Position numbers and translations under genes: made by a program | In this document: positions 1-12,391 of the stretch, piece by piece | Position numbering within the stretch: position 1 is the first letter of the stretch | Layout of the letters: every line of letters starts with the position of its first letter | Assembly (NCBI GenBank): GCA_039545355.1 | Contig: BCJJ01000006.1 | Location: forward strand, 1,521,686-1,585,685 | From: Trichosporon coremiiforme | Lineage: Eukaryota; Basidiomycota; Tremellomycetes; Trichosporonales; Trichosporonaceae | Length of the DNA stretch: 64,000 nucleotides | Reading direction: 5' to 3' | The notes under the pieces: model-generated | Told to the model about the DNA's origin: nothing | What the model saw: the letters and a program-made list of their open reading frames with translations, nothing else | Databases searched by the model: none

Positions 1-2881
1 CNNNNGCCTGCAAAGTCATTGGCTAGCCCGATACACGGGGGCCGATACAGACGGTCAGAGCGTGAGGCAGTGTCGGTCTCACACAGAAACGCGGTGCGTG
101 CGCAGGTACGCTGCCGAGGAGTACCTTTCGGGTCGCCCTGTCGGCCGGCTCCTGCGCACGAGTACCGGAGTGCGGTCACCTCATACCCCTGTGCTCGTCG
201 ACCTAGGGAGGGAGTGTCACAGGTTACTGCAGCGTCGGCGACGCCGAGCTTCGGCGCTCGGGCCCAAGCACAGCTCGCATGTCGCACAGCCTGGGGTGTG
301 TGCATCCTGGCCCGATCGCAGGTACTCACGAGACACGGGCAACAGTCACGGGCTCACGGGCTCGAGTCACCGCCCCTGCGTTCGCGCTTCGATGCAGTCT
401 CCTCGAGCACTACCCACGGTCATCCCGGAGCTCTTACTGCGAGCGGCACGCCCTCACATCACCTCTTCATATCGCATCGTATCACGGGAAAACCGTCGGT
501 ACTTCCAGGTACACCCGGAGCACGGAGCGCCATATGGGGCGAGGATCATGTGCCTCTGAGCTGTGGTACCTGCGGCCCACGAGATATACACTCGTCGCAC
601 ACCCGCAGATTGCCCACAGCAGGATGTTGCTCGTATAGGTTTCCTCGCGCTCCAGATCTAACATCACAAACGCAAATCCGGCGCGCAAGCGCAGCGTTTC
701 CAGCATCCAGGTTCATGCCCTTGCCACCTTCCCTGCCGTCGCCACACCGCGTACCGTGTGCTCAGTATGCTGTTTGTGTGGGGCCGGGATTCCCGCAGTC
801 GCACGCCTCTCTTCCATGCGGCTTCCTCAGAAGCGTAGAGTTCAGCTTTACGTTGCGCCGCATCCAAGGTCCGGCAGGCCCCGGGATACGGTTCGCTGAC
901 CTCGGCTGGGCCGCATGAACCACTTCGATGGTGCCTGGCGTCTGCATCACTTGGGTGGCCATGGGCCTGGCCAGCGCGCGCCTGGGTGGTCGTCGGAGAA
1001 ACTCTGCGACTCGCGTGCGCCAAGCCGCCGGCAACGCCTCGCTTCCCCCAGACTTTGACTGGTGGTCGTCTCCCCATGAGCCATGGGCCGAGCATGCATA
1101 GTCCCCGCCCCGGCACCGCCGGCACCACCGCGCCGCTCACCTCCGCAGTCTGCAGAGTCCGTAGCCTGTTGCCTCGGCAGGTCTCGGACAGGCTGCGCGC
1201 TACGAGGACGCCCGACAAGGTTGCCGCATTCCCAACTTGATTGGGCCCCCGGACCATCCTCGTTCCACTCAGAGATAGCGAAAGCCGGGTCTGCCGAGCT
1301 CGCTATCATCACGCACACGTATCAACACATGTCAGTCACAGACACTCCGGAGCGGGGCGCAGGCCGCTGTTGATCTATGTTAAGCTCCGCCTCAGTCCCG
1401 CCGAGGCTGCCAACATGCCCGGCCGGCGCGCCGCTCGTACTTCGTTACGCACGCTCTTGGTCGCGGGGATCTTGCGGCCCTCTTGACCAGTGAAAGAAAG
1501 AGCGATCCCAGACGTACGAGGCCGAGATTGGTATTTTCGCAGCCCGAGATTGGTATTGATGGTTGCCGGAGTGTCGTTGTAGGAGGTGCGGGACCTAATT
1601 TATTTGTATTTTCTGTTGACCACGGCGGCGTTGCGGCCCTGACGGACCTGAAGGGGCTGCAGGCCGGCGGCAGGGCGAGGGCAGCTGAGCAGACAGGTAT
1701 TTTGACGAGGAAGCGTATCGAGAGAGACCGCAGAGAGACTCGCGAGGATTGCGAGAACAGGGGACCAGACGCGAAAGGCTGAAGCCTGAACCCAAAGGAC
1801 CTGAAGGGCGATCATTAAGCCCACTACTGCGAGCAGCTGTCCACAGATTCCGGGTAACCGCGTGTTTGCCCGCCCGCTTGGCGCGCCAGTACGCCCTCGC
1901 CTCCGCTCAGTACCGCGCTAGCGCAATTTCGCTTGCCACATCCTGCAAACCGCATCTACTCGACACACGACGGACTGTAGACAGTGCGCACTCACATCCA
2001 TCGTCAACGCTCGACGCAGGACGCTCTGGCCCCGACGCACGGGCTCGACTCGACACGCACCACACGTCCTTCTGCACGCATCTACCTCGACCTAGGGCAC
2101 CCCCCTCCTTCACTCCTTGACCACAGCGCCCCTCGCCGCCCAGCGCCAGCGCCCTCTTGCCGCCCGTCTGCGCCCCCCTGTCGCATACACATCACCTCGT
2201 CATCGGCTCTTCCTCGCGGCGTCCAAGCTCAGAGACATACCAAATCCCTCGACTGTCATTCGGTGCGCGTTCGGTCTTGTTACCTTCAAGCCACAATCCT
2301 CCGTTCCCCCTTTCGGCCCTTCCTCCCCACCCTCATACCCTCAACGAAGACGGCCCTCGGCACACCCGGCCCCCGCTTTCGTCGCTGTCGACCTCGTATC
2401 ATAGATCTCGACGGTCCTCGCCGTTCCTGGCACCTGGCGCCTGACACCTAGACACCTGCGCCTTGGCACTCTTCCACCCAGCTCAACGTCCACTCCTGCC
2501 CCTTTCGAGCTGCAGCCATCAGCCCATCAACGGCACAGGTACAATCAGAAGCGTCGGTCCAAGGGCTCGCCAGCGACAGACCTTAGAGACAAACCCACTC
2601 CCCCCTCGTTCTCGACCAAGCGCGACCAAGCTGGCCAACCTGGCACGACCTCCTCCCATCGGACAACCGACGACCCCAGTCATCGACAAACGACAAAGCG
2701 CCATAAGCCACCTACTCATCTTTTCGTGACTGGTCCTTCCAGTGTCGACAGCCCCGTCCGCCGACGCCTATTCTTTGTCACTTGTCAATCTTTCATTGCC
2801 CAGTTTACCCTCTTCTCCCCATCTTCCCCCCTCCCCCCGTTACTCACCATCGACACCCTCAACCCCCTCAGCCTGCCTCTC
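1..2881. other. Gene-free 5' region and long leader of ERT1
   Basis: I see no convincing gene here. Bases 2-5 are Ns, so the window starts at an assembly gap. The open frames in the first kilobase have no recognisable domain and no consistent codon bias. From about 1980 to 2881 the + strand becomes strongly C- and pyrimidine-rich, as expected for the promoter and 5' leader of the gene at 2882. A short direct repeat (CGAGATTGGTATT) occurs around 1522 and 1542. The frame of the downstream gene is open back to an ATG at 2726, so a leader extension of 52 codons cannot be excluded. Confidence 0.6.
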
Positions 2882-4926
2882 ATGGCCGACAACGCTGCTG
2901 CAGCGCATGCCGCAGCTGTTGCCAACATGCTCACCAACCAGCAGCAGCAACAACAGATGCGGCCCGTCCAGATGCACCAGCCCCAGCAGCAGCACCATCA
3001 CCAGCAGCACCACCACCCCCAGCAGCAGCACCAGTGGAAGCCGCCTATGACCGGTGCGTCCTCATCGCGTGCTGTCCCGCCGAATATCAACCCGATCAAG
3101 CGGCACCAGGACGGCGAGGAAGGCAACACGAAGAAGAAGCAGAAGCGCAAAGGTGGGAAGGCTTGCGTCTACTGTCGCCGCTCGTAAGTCACAGAGCTGT
3201 CCAGCTCGACATCAACGTACGTACTGACGCTACCAACAGACACATGGTGTGTGAGGGAGGACGCCCCTGTGAGCGCTGGTGAGTGACAAGGATCTGCTGA
3301 AGCTCTCCGCACTGAAGCTGACATTCCAGTATCAAGCGTGATATCGCCCATCTCTGTCGCGACGTGACACCACCGAATGCGAAGAAGGGTGCCGAGCAGC
3401 AGCAGATCAGCACCCCCGCACCCGTCGTCCCGAAGACCGAGCCCGGACAGCTGATCTACGACTCGAACTCGTCCGCGTGGCCGCTGCTTCCGGATGCTTC
3501 GACTGCCGACGCCATCGACCTGGGAATATTGGCGAGGGAAACTGGGAACCAGCACCTTGCGCAGCCGCCGCATCAGCAGCCGCTGGACTGGGCGCAGGCT
3601 GCTCCCCCGAACAACAACAACGGCGAGTTCGGAATACTTTCGTGAGTGCAGAGTTGTGAAAGGTCTCCGCCGCAGTTCGCTGACCTTCCCCGCAGTGACA
3701 TGCTCAAGACGCTCCGCATGCCTCAGATCCCCGGCTTCGTCGACGTCCTGAACCAGGCCATGCGCCAACAGACTCAGCAGCAGCAGCTCGTCGCCGCTGC
3801 TCAGGCTCTCGGACAGCCGCAACTCGCCCAGCAGGTTGGTCTCGCTGGACCCTCAAATCAGTCGAGCCAGATGAACGGCAAGGGCAAGGCGCGTGCCGAG
3901 CCTCTCAAGAGCATCTCCCGATTCGAGCAGTACCTTCTCGCTGCCGCTGATCAGCCCAGCGGTTCCCGCGCTTCGCGTCTGACGCAGGTCATCCAAGCCA
4001 AATACGAGGCTGGTCTCCTCAAGCCCTACGACTACGTCAGGGGCTACGAGCGCATGCACCGCTGGATGGACAGCGGTCGCGCCAAGCCGTTAGAGTCGTC
4101 CTCGCGACCAGGATCGCCCTCCAAACCCGGCCGCAAGCTCGCTCCTCCTCCGCCAAGTGGAAGCAGTATCTCGCCAGAGTCGCGCCGACGTATCCTCGCC
4201 GCCCTCGAGGTCTTCCGCCCGAAGTTCAGGAAGATGGCGAAGGAGCTGACGGATATTGACCTGGTGTTCGTCGAGGAGGCGAACGAGCGCCTCATGCTGC
4301 AGTACGACCGTACGCTCGCGTCGATCCACACGCCGAGCTGCATCTGGCGCCGTACGGGCGAGATTCACAAGGCGAACCAGGAGTTCGCCAAGCTGACCGG
4401 CATTCCCGCCAAGCTGTTCCGCAGCGGACAGCTCTGCGTCTACGAGCTCATGGACGAGGACAGTGCCGTGCGATTCTGGGAGAACTTCGGCAAGGTCGCG
4501 TCCGAGAAAGGTGAGTGATACGATAGGCTTGGATATCCTGGATGTGGTCACAGCGCCTGTGCGCGGGTTAGGCAATGCTGACGCTGTCACAGGCCAGTCG
4601 CATGTGTACACGCACTGCACGCTCAAGATTCCGCTCTCGCTCACGCGCCCGCAACCGAGCGCGACCCAGGTCAACACGCCAGCGACGCCGAGCATGAACC
4701 TGAATCTGACGCATATGCCGGACCTGCACCTCCCGCAGGCCCTGTCGACGCTGCCGGGCACGCCGAGCGCCCACGGCCAGATCGAGGAGGAGTACAAGGT
4801 CATCAAGACGTGTTTCTCCATGACGATCCGTCGCGATCGCTACGACATCCCCGTCGCGATCATGGGCCAGTGGATCGTAAGTTGCCCTTCTAGGTCTGAG
4901 CTGACCTTTAGCCCATCATGCAATGA
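2882..4926 (+). CDS. ERT1: Zn2Cys6 PAS-domain transcription factor, ERT1/AcuK family
   Basis: Six exons: 2882-3183, 3240-3278, 3330-3641, 3696-4510, 4593-4876, 4912-4926 (588 aa). Residues 17-52 are Gln/His-rich. A basic stretch (KKKQKRKGGK) leads into a Zn-cluster at about residues 95-123 with spacing CX2CX6CX5CX2CX8C; it is split over three exons. A PAS-type fold follows near the C terminus (about 430-585), with HTPSCIWRRTGEIHKAN and the ending GQWIPIMQ. This combination is that of the fungal gluconeogenesis activators (ERT1/RDS2, AcuK), which act in the nucleus on PEP carboxykinase and related genes. The link to gluconeogenesis is inferred from the family. The last coding exon is only 15 nt. 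The start at 2882 is preferred over the in-frame ATG at 2726 because the 52 residues between look like translated pyrimidine-rich leader. Confidence 0.85.
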
Positions 4927-5817
4927 TCCCTCACGTGAGCCCAGCTCGCCCCCCGCACAACAGTGCGACCCACTCCACTACTCAACAGACCGATAAGCCT
5001 AATAGCAGCACGGCGTTGTCACCACCTCAACCTCATCGCAATATCGCCCAAAATCCTCCACCCACATTTTCAAGCTCCAAGGACGTTGATCAGATATTGT
5101 ACCACCAGCAAAGCCAGTAGTCACAATGCATTCTAGTGCTGCCGAAGTCTCAGTGACCAGAGGCATCGTGAAGGTAGTGTTGGCGACATCGGCGGGGTTA
5201 GTCCATTGCGTCACTCGCCGTATTTTCGGACAAGAGGCGTATTTTCGGACATGCGATGATGCGGGGATGTGATGAGGTGATCCCCGCCTACCGGAGTGTC
5301 ATCTTGCGTGGGTCAGGAGTTCTAAAACACAAAGCTCGTAAGCGAGCGGCGTTCGCGGCGGCTGGGCGTGCGGCGCGTGGCTTGGAATGCGGCGCCGAGG
5401 AGTGGCGAGGAGTGGGCGAACTGGGCTAACCTGGGTCAACCTGAGCCGACCAGGGCTGGGCGCGACCTCGTTGCGAGGCAGAGAGGTTAGATGGTGTGAT
5501 GAGTGGTCGTGGCGTAGTTTGAGCAGTGGGTTCGCAGATCCCCCGCACTCATGCCTTGCTTCAATCCTGTCCCCTCTGGCCCCTCTCCTCGCCCTTCGCA
5601 CCAGCCGCAACCGTCGGACCAGGCTGTCCGCTGGCGACGGTCTTCAGGCTCGTCGTCTCCGGGGTTCGGGCGCTCATCAGCTCGTCAGCTTCTCCTCCCC
5701 CTCCCGTCACTGCTGAATCACAACGGTGCTCGCGGCGGCCATCAGGCAGGAACGCGCCAAATTGTCGGAGTTTTGCCGCCACGGGAGATAAGTGATCAAA
5801 GTAATCTTCTGTCAGTA
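4927..5817. other. Intergenic, 3' of ERT1 and 5' of the tRNA
   Basis: About 0.9 kb with no gene that I can support. It contains a 14-bp direct repeat, CGTATTTTCGGACA, at 5219-5232 and 5238-5251. The rest should be the ERT1 3' end and DNA upstream of the tRNA gene. Confidence 0.6.
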
Positions 5818-5906
5818 GCCTCGTTATATCAGTCGGTAGATAGTGTGACTCTTAGTCTCTATGCCGATAGATCACACAGTCATGGGTTCGAGCCCCATAC
5901 GAGGCT
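5818..5906 (+). tRNA. tRNA-Lys (anticodon CTT) with 16-nt intron
   Basis: A complete cloverleaf can be drawn by hand. The acceptor stem GCCTCGT pairs with ACGAGGC (5899-5905). The D stem is TATC/GATA with loop AGTCGGTA. The anticodon stem TGTGA/TCACA is interrupted by an intron at 5855-5870, directly after the base 3' of the anticodon. The T arm is ATGGG-TTCGAGC-CCCAT. The anticodon CTT is at 5851-5853, so it reads AAG (Lys). Discriminator base is T at 5906. A run of five Ts at 5909-5913 is a plausible Pol III terminator. Confidence 0.93.
5855..5870 (+). other. tRNA-Lys intron
   Basis: Sixteen nucleotides inserted at the canonical position 37/38. Removing them gives the 7-nt anticodon loop C-T-CTT-A-A. 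Confidence 0.88.
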
Positions 5907-5908
5907 CA

Positions 5909-5913
5909 TTTTT
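5909..5913 (+). terminator. Pol III T5 terminator of tRNA-Lys
   Basis: TTTTT begins three bases after the tRNA 3' end, the usual place for RNA polymerase III termination. Confidence 0.7.
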
Positions 5914-6155
5914 GATTTATTTCCTCATTACTTCGCCATGTCTTTGTGCTCACGTTTTCGTTAGTTGTTGGCAAGCCAGGGGGTGTGGGTCATTGTCCTT
6001 CACATCACGATGAGATAACTACTCGTAACTGTTCAAATGTTCCTCGTCTTCATTCGAGGAGGAGTTAAGCCCCGGGCATCTGAGTGATCGCGAGCGAGAC
6101 GGGGTTGACACCCAGGGCAAGTGCAGTAAGAGTACCCGCTACGCTGCACTACCGC

Positions 6156-7000
6156 TCACTCGCACACCGGGTCCCACTCCTGGTTCGGGCCGCCCGTGCA
6201 CTGCCAGAGCTGGAGCTGGGGCGCGGGGTTGTTCGGGCTGGGCTTGACACCGCCGGGAACGTCGACGCAGAGGCCTAGGGTCAGCTCGGCTGAACATTCG
6301 GCGAGGTTGAACAGACGGACGAAGCCCGCGCACCGGTGCATCGAAGGTGATACCGCTCTGCCCCTGAGAGTCTGATATTCACGATCGACGATGGTTGGAG
6401 CGCAAAGGCAGTAAACCACTCACCCGTTCCGACGAGCTCGATGCGGCTGTCGTGGACTTGGAAGTTCTGCGCGTCGTACCCCTCGTAGCAGTCCCAGACC
6501 TTGAGCGGAGTGCCGTTACCAGGGGCTGGGTGTTAGCTCACGCTCGGGAGGATGCGGCGAAGCTATGCAGCAGGAGGCGTGGGAAGGGGAGGTACAGCGT
6601 GTGCGCAAGGAACAATGGCTCACTCAGACCCGCATCGAGGCACTTGTCGCCCGAGCTCATCTTCATCTTGATCAGACCGGGCTGGCCGTACTTGTAGTCC
6701 CAGTCGATGTTGACGTAGCGGAGGTAATCGCCCGAGCTGGGGTCAGCTGCTGCCTCAGCCTGTTTAGCAGATGTATTGTGCCGGAAACCTGCCAACTGCA
6801 GTCCGGACACAGAGAGCAGCCTGGGTGAGGAGCACTCACACAAAGACTGGCGCACCGTTGTCAATATAGGCAGTGCCGTTACCGTCGATGCGGGAGGTGC
6901 CGACGGCGAGGAAGCCGGAACGGCCAGTCATCTGCGACCACTGGATCTCGCCGGCGAGGGAGGGGGCGGCGAGCGCGAGCGTGGCAAGAACAGTGAGCAT
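6156..7000 (-). CDS. Small secreted ricin B-type (beta-trefoil) lectin
   Basis: Four exons on the minus strand: 7000-6840, 6736-6624, 6525-6424, 6274-6156 (164 aa). The protein starts with a signal peptide (MLTVLATLALAAPSLAGE). It continues with beta-trefoil repeats of the ricin-B/CBM13 type: GDKCLDAG, then LKVWDCYEG with DAQNFQVH, then GLCVDVPGG with LQLWQCTGGPNQEW. The (Q/N)xW and CLD motifs mark the sugar-binding repeats. It is probably an extracellular carbohydrate-binding protein without an attached enzyme; ligand unknown. Introns are about 100-150 nt, longer than in most neighbours. A TATA-like element at 7151-7159 lies about 150 bp upstream of the ATG. The splice from 6423 to 6275 is the least certain: it skips a stretch that would put a stop in frame, and the joined product matches the fold. 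Confidence 0.82.
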
Positions 7001-7150
7001 TGTGCGTTCGTGTAGTTGACGGTCTCGTTCGAAGTGTTCTGTTGAGAATCCCAAGTCGAGGATTCAGGGTAGAGAGGTCGGAGGTGAGATGAGTGAATTA
7101 GTAAGAGCAGTGAAAGGAGGGATGCAGAGAATGACCAGATCCAGCGCAGG

Positions 7151-7159
7151 TTATAAATA
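7151..7159 (-). promoter_or_regulatory. TATA-like element upstream of the lectin gene
   Basis: TTATAAATA on the + strand (TATTTATAA on the minus strand), about 150 bp upstream of the lectin start, followed on the minus strand by a pyrimidine-rich leader. Position and sequence suggest a core promoter. This is not proof of use. Confidence 0.4.
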
Positions 7160-9455
7160 CGACAGAAGGGCAGCATCGTCGTCGAAAGGATTGGAGGACT
7201 GTGCCGGGGCGATCTGAAGCAGAATCCGGAGCCGCACGGTACCACGACAATCCGCACCGTTGCACTGGCCGCGCCAGCTTCGCTCGGAGCCGAGATTGCT
7301 TGGCCAGGTATGATGGCGTCCGCTCGGCGGTATACTGGTGTACACAAGTGCGCAGGTGCAAGCGGTTGCGAGGAAGGCATGCCTTCGTACTTCCAGCCTT
7401 GAGCCGGCGCAGCTTGCTGTGGTCAGCTGGATGGCAAGGACGTCGGCGTACAGCGGTTCGCCGTCTGAGGCCACCGGTGGCCTTGGACTGTACTTCCATC
7501 GCCGGCGAGGTTAATCGCCGCTTGGCTGAATTAGCAGTCAGTCGTGCCGAGCGAGCTGTGCCGTGTGTCTCAGAAGGCCGGATGGTCGCGTGCCGATCCT
7601 TTACGAGCCCCGTACTTAGCGGACGAGGAAGACCACAGCGGTTGATTGCGCCCTACACATCACACCATGCCAATATGCCAGGCTCCATGCTAGCCAGGCG
7701 TACGAACGTCTTCCTCCTCCATATCCGACGTGCGGATAGGAGTCATTCTTTCGCTCCCGTTCATATTCGCAGAGCTGGACAGATCATGTGGTGCGGTGAG
7801 TTTGCGCCAAGATCATCCCCTGTGCCTCGTGAGTCACTCACCCAGTCGTCGGAGACTGCAGGACGAGGCAACGCATTACACACAGTCCTAACTATCCGCA
7901 CGGGCGGGGACGACGATGCCTTCCTCTACGCGAGCACCAAGTCGCAACCTCCATCGTCGGAGGCTCGGTAGCAAGAACTAGTCCCGCTGACAGCTCAGCC
8001 ATCAGCAGTAGGTTCTGAACGTGGCTGAGCCAGCCGAGACCCTTGCGTGCATACCTTCCGGTTGACTGTAGAGTGAGGATCGCGCTTTCATACCTTTCAG
8101 TGATCGTGACGCAGTGAGGAATGGAAAGTGAGCTGACGGTGTTGACAGTGAGGCCGTGCGGCTTCGTCTCGAAGCGAGGGGCAGGCGGAAGTGCAGAGCA
8201 AACCGGGCAGCGGTGCAGCGTGAAGTTCGGAAGGGGCTGTGAGGATGACGCGGGTTGACGAGGAAGGTTATAAACTGATGCGTGCAAGGACGCATGGCCA
8301 TTCAGTCTGGGTGCGATGTGCTATGACGTAACTCGCCCAGACAGTTCGGTCATGTAGGAGCGATGCTCTGAACAAGACGCCGATCGGACAATAATTGGAG
8401 GGTTCCTCCAGACGCAGGACGCGTGGTCCAGAATCGCTACAATGCAGCATGCAGCATGCACAGAGTGGTCTCGTCAGCTCGCACAAGAACGCCACCTTGC
8501 TATTGTTCGTGGGCTTATTCAAGCTCGATGGAGTGGTGCGCTGGAATGAATGTTGAAGTGAGGAATAGGGCGGCAAGAGGGAATGGGGATCTACAGGAAG
8601 GCTCGGATCTCGCACCCGTACGCTCAGGCTAGAGACCGAAACTTGACACCTGACTGGCCGGCGGTATCAGCAGGTAGGGGCGCAGCTTATGAAGCGATGA
8701 ATCATGCTTCGCAGCCGCGAAGCCGATGGCTCAGGCTCGACCGAAATCGCGTGCGCGTGACCTCATATGCTTGTTCGCTTGGTCAACCCACTCGTCCAGG
8801 TCTGCAGGCAGGCGTTAGGCGTTGAATCGAGACGCGCGCGCGCCACTACACGGGCACAGATACAACTCAGGGCAGCACGGACCATGACCGCGCGCCTTAA
8901 CCCAGGATCCCACAAAGGACCCAGGACCTAGACCGTGCACGTCCTTGATTCCACTGCTGCAATCCGCCGTGGACGCCGGACTCCCTCACTTCCCAATACC
9001 CTGCACCGTTGGGCTCCACATCCCACCGATCCACCGATCCCACCATTCTTTATCTGTCCCCCGCCCCGCCCCCGTCATCATTAGCGATGCAGCCACTCGA
9101 CTGAACCCAGACCCCGCAATGCGTCATCAGCCATTCTCTATCCCATCTGCTTTTCATCTGTTATTCCTTGCTCCTCATTATATTCGACACACCCATCGAC
9201 CGCCATCCCATTCCCCTTTTTCTTACCACCTCATCGCTCCGTTCTTGCTTTTGCTTATCGCCTGCTCTCGCCACTCACATTTCCTTCATCTGTTCATCCG
9301 ATTAGTCGCCTCGTAATATTCACCATCGCCCAGCACCCGCACGCGATTTAGTGCAGCTTCCATATCACACCCCCGACGGACCTTCTTCAACGCAGCATAT
9401 CCGCATATTTTGATTCATCTCACCTCCTCTCGCTCGGATCTATCCCTTCTTCGCC
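7160..9455. other. Intergenic between lectin and DUF2415 genes
   Basis: No supported gene. A second TATAAA lies at 8269-8274 but no credible exon follows on either strand. From about 8940 to 9455 the + strand is C-rich, as expected for the leader of the gene starting at 9456. Confidence 0.55.
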
Positions 9456-12011
9456 ATGACCCGGTGAGTCCAGCCCTTTCAATCGCAGCAGGTGGGCGTC
9501 TTGAGGTAGAGTCACATTCTCTTCCTGTCTCATCGATCGAAGGCATGCGGGCGTGCTACATAGCTCGAGCGAGTGAACAAATCACGCTCGCCACTGCTCT
9601 CGAGTTGATCGAGACATGCGAGTAGACGTCTATCACTATCAGCGACACATGACAACAAGCTGCCTTGTGCTCCGTTCTGATACACTTCCCCACATCCCCA
9701 CCCTTATCGCGCAACGCCGACCTCCACATCACCCCCACCCTACCCGCTTTGTCCGCTAACCCTTCCTCAGCGATGCGAATCCCGTAGAATCGTCGTCTGA
9801 GCTGCGCGATGTCGACTTCCAGCCCAGCAGTCTCGTGCATGCTTCGGTAACCATCATACATCCCCAGCTACGTGACCTGATTTTGCCTCTAGAGCGAGGG
9901 CATATCATCTACCCTCATGTGATGACCCTGGAGTCGATGCGATGGGCGGCTCCTGAGAAGATGTCACCGAGGGGAGAAGACGGCCGCGATCTTCCTACCC
10001 CGTCGCCCTGGGAGCGATGCTACGAGGATGCGATGAGTGGCTTCTACTCTGGTCGCCCGCCCCCGCGGAGCTCGAGTCCCGCGAAGCCAACGCCCACCAC
10101 GCGCACCTTGTTCAAGCTGGATTTCACGCCGACGTGCCTGACGACCAAGTGAGTTCCCGCAAACTCATGACGAGATGGCGCAACGGTAGAAACGGCGGCT
10201 GACCATGCAGCGGCGCCTTCCTCGCTTGTGGCGGGCAAAAAGGCGAGTTGTTCATGTCAGACCTTCCCCCCGGCACCGAGCAGACCGAGGCCATGCATGC
10301 CGAACCTATCAAGCCGTTTGTCCTGAAGCAGAGCCTCACCTCCCGCTCCATCAACAATGCAATCACGATCCTGCCGACGTTCCCGAATGGATGGGCACGA
10401 AGGCAGGCGGACTGCAAGGAGCGGTACGTCGGTTACCAGCGGGTCTCTGAGGAGCAAGACGACGACGATGTCGAGTCGGACATTGACTCGGCTGACTCTG
10501 ACTCGGACGACATGGAGGTTGACGATGACGCCTCGCCTAATGTCGCGACGTATCCCAACTCGCTTCCGTTCGGACACACCCCTCGCATGTCGCAGGGACG
10601 GCGCTCGTCCACTTCGTCCCACCACCACATCCCTCAGGTCGTTACGTCGCGGGAAGGTAGTGTTGCTTCCGGGCGTTCAGCGCGAAGGCGCATGCACGAG
10701 CCCCGTATCCTCGTTAGCAGCAACGACACTAGCGTGAAGATGTTCAGCTTGCGTCACGCCGAGGACCTCGACCGCGAGCCTCCTTGGGAGAACATCCCGG
10801 CCACGAGTGCTCTGCGCCACACTGCCGAGGACCCCCGTCCGTACGGTCGCCTTCTCGACGCTGTCCGCTGGGGTTCTGCTGCGCACGGCAATGTGCCACC
10901 CCCTCGCACGCTCTTCGGCTCGTCGTTTGGCTACGACTCGATCGGCTTGAATGAGGGCATCCTGTCGCAGAACCTTGGCATCCCCGCACGTCCGCAGTCG
11001 GCGCAGGCTACTCGCCAGCACCGTGAGCAGCGCTCATCGCGAGACCACCAGGGCCGCGCTGAGGAGGAGCTCCGACTCCGCGACTCACGCTACCACGGCG
11101 AATCGTGGCGCGGATACTACAATCGCCAGCCCGCCGCCGAGCGCATCGGCTCCAACCCGTACGCGCCGCACATGCGTGCGACCCATCACCGGATGTCGAC
11201 CCAGCCGAGCGCCCAGCGCATCGACGAGAACATGGACCAGCGGCGCATGGAGGAGTGCGAACCGCGTCGCCTGTCTCGCATCGGCGGGCAGAAGTTCCGC
11301 GTCGCCGTGAACCACTGTGAGTAAAGCATTCGTCAATGATAACTGACCTCAGCGTCGCTCTCGCCGGACCTGCGCACAATGGTGACGGTGGGCGACTCGA
11401 CCGATGTATTCCTGTATGAGGTGATCGACGGCGGACGCGAGTTCCGGAAGATCGGCGTATACAACGGCGCGACGGATTCGGAGAGCGGATGGGGCTTCTC
11501 GACTGCATGGTCAAAGGACGGGCGCAAATTCGCCGTTGCGAGCCAAGACGGCCAAGTGACCGTATGGGACCACCGCACCTCTCGTCCGCTCGCGACATTC
11601 TTCAGCCAGCGCTCCGACCCCACGGCCGACCCGCAGCCCTCGGTCCAGCTCGGCGGCGACCACGTCGTGAGCAGCACGGGGCGGGAGGCGGCGCGCGTCG
11701 TGAAGTTCTCTCCCGAGGGATCCTCCCGCGACTTACTCGTCTTTAGTGAAGACACGAGTAATATTCACATTGTCGACGCGCGCTCGTTCCAGGCCCACGT
11801 CGTCGTGCCCGTCCCGTGGTACCTGGACGAGTCGAGCCGGCCACGCCAGACTGCTCGCCGCAACGGCGTCGAGCAGGGCACATTCGGTATCTCTGGCGTC
11901 GCATTCGACCCCACTGGAGACTGGCTCTACGCCGGCACGGAGCAGACCGTCGTCGAGTGGGATCTCCGTCGGTACGGCGGCGGAGAGGGCGGTAGCTGGT
12001 CCATGGCTTGA
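9456..12011 (+). CDS. WD40-repeat protein with DUF2415 domain
   Basis: Four exons: 9456-9463, 9771-10148, 10211-11316, 11353-12011 (716 aa). The first coding exon is only eight bases (ATG ACC CG) and is followed by a 307-nt intron with GTGAGT and GCTAAC signals. The N-terminal part has propeller-like strands (GAFLACGGQKGELFMSD). An acidic linker follows (rich in D/E/S around 10450-10540), then a second set of blades after 11353 with VTVGDSTDVFLYE, KFAVASQDGQVTVWD and DWLYAGTEQTVVEWDL. The C-terminal part matches the fungal DUF2415 family of WD proteins, whose role is not established. WD propellers usually act as protein scaffolds. I do not assign a pathway. It converges with REV3, with 380 bp between the stops. 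Confidence 0.82.
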
Positions 12012-12391
12012 TACTCCACTCACAAATCAACACATCAAGCAATCCAACCCAACCCAAACACACAAACCATCCCATTATAATTCGCCAAGTCAGAAGCAGA
12101 GTTAATCTAGATTCTTGCACTGCCGCGGAGTCGAGGCGGACCGAACCGACTCCGGTCCTCTGTGTCTGTCACTAGTGTTACATTACGTTGCGCTATTACT
12201 ACAGAGATACCGGAAAGGAGGAGACGGAAGACGCCAAACCCCGAGTCCCGAGCTACGTGAAAGAGGTTGTAGAAATCACCAAGGCCCCAAGCCCCAAAGT
12301 CCATAGTTAGTGTTGTTGTGTGCCCTCTGTTTCCCCGCATGTCGTATCTTGTAGAAAGCATCAATGGATCTTGTTGATCGTTGCGCGAGTA
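12012..12391. other. Convergent intergenic, WD40 gene and REV3 3' ends
   Basis: 380 bp between two converging stop codons. On the minus strand a frame stays open for about 95 codons past the REV3 stop. It has weak codon bias and no domain, so I read it as 3' UTR. Confidence 0.6.

Noticed and set aside
19..918. Open frame of 299 codons at the window start
   Set aside because: No domain, no codon bias, next to an N gap; probably chance in GC-rich DNA.
8260..8290. TATAAA box suggesting a second promoter near the lectin gene
   Set aside because: No credible exon, signal peptide or splice pattern follows on either strand.
12107..12391. Open frame of about 95 codons directly after the REV3 stop (minus strand)
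   Set aside because: Third-position GC is near random, no domain is visible, and REV3 proteins normally end just after the second cysteine cluster. Treated as 3' UTR and used as a contrast to the three coding-like extensions.
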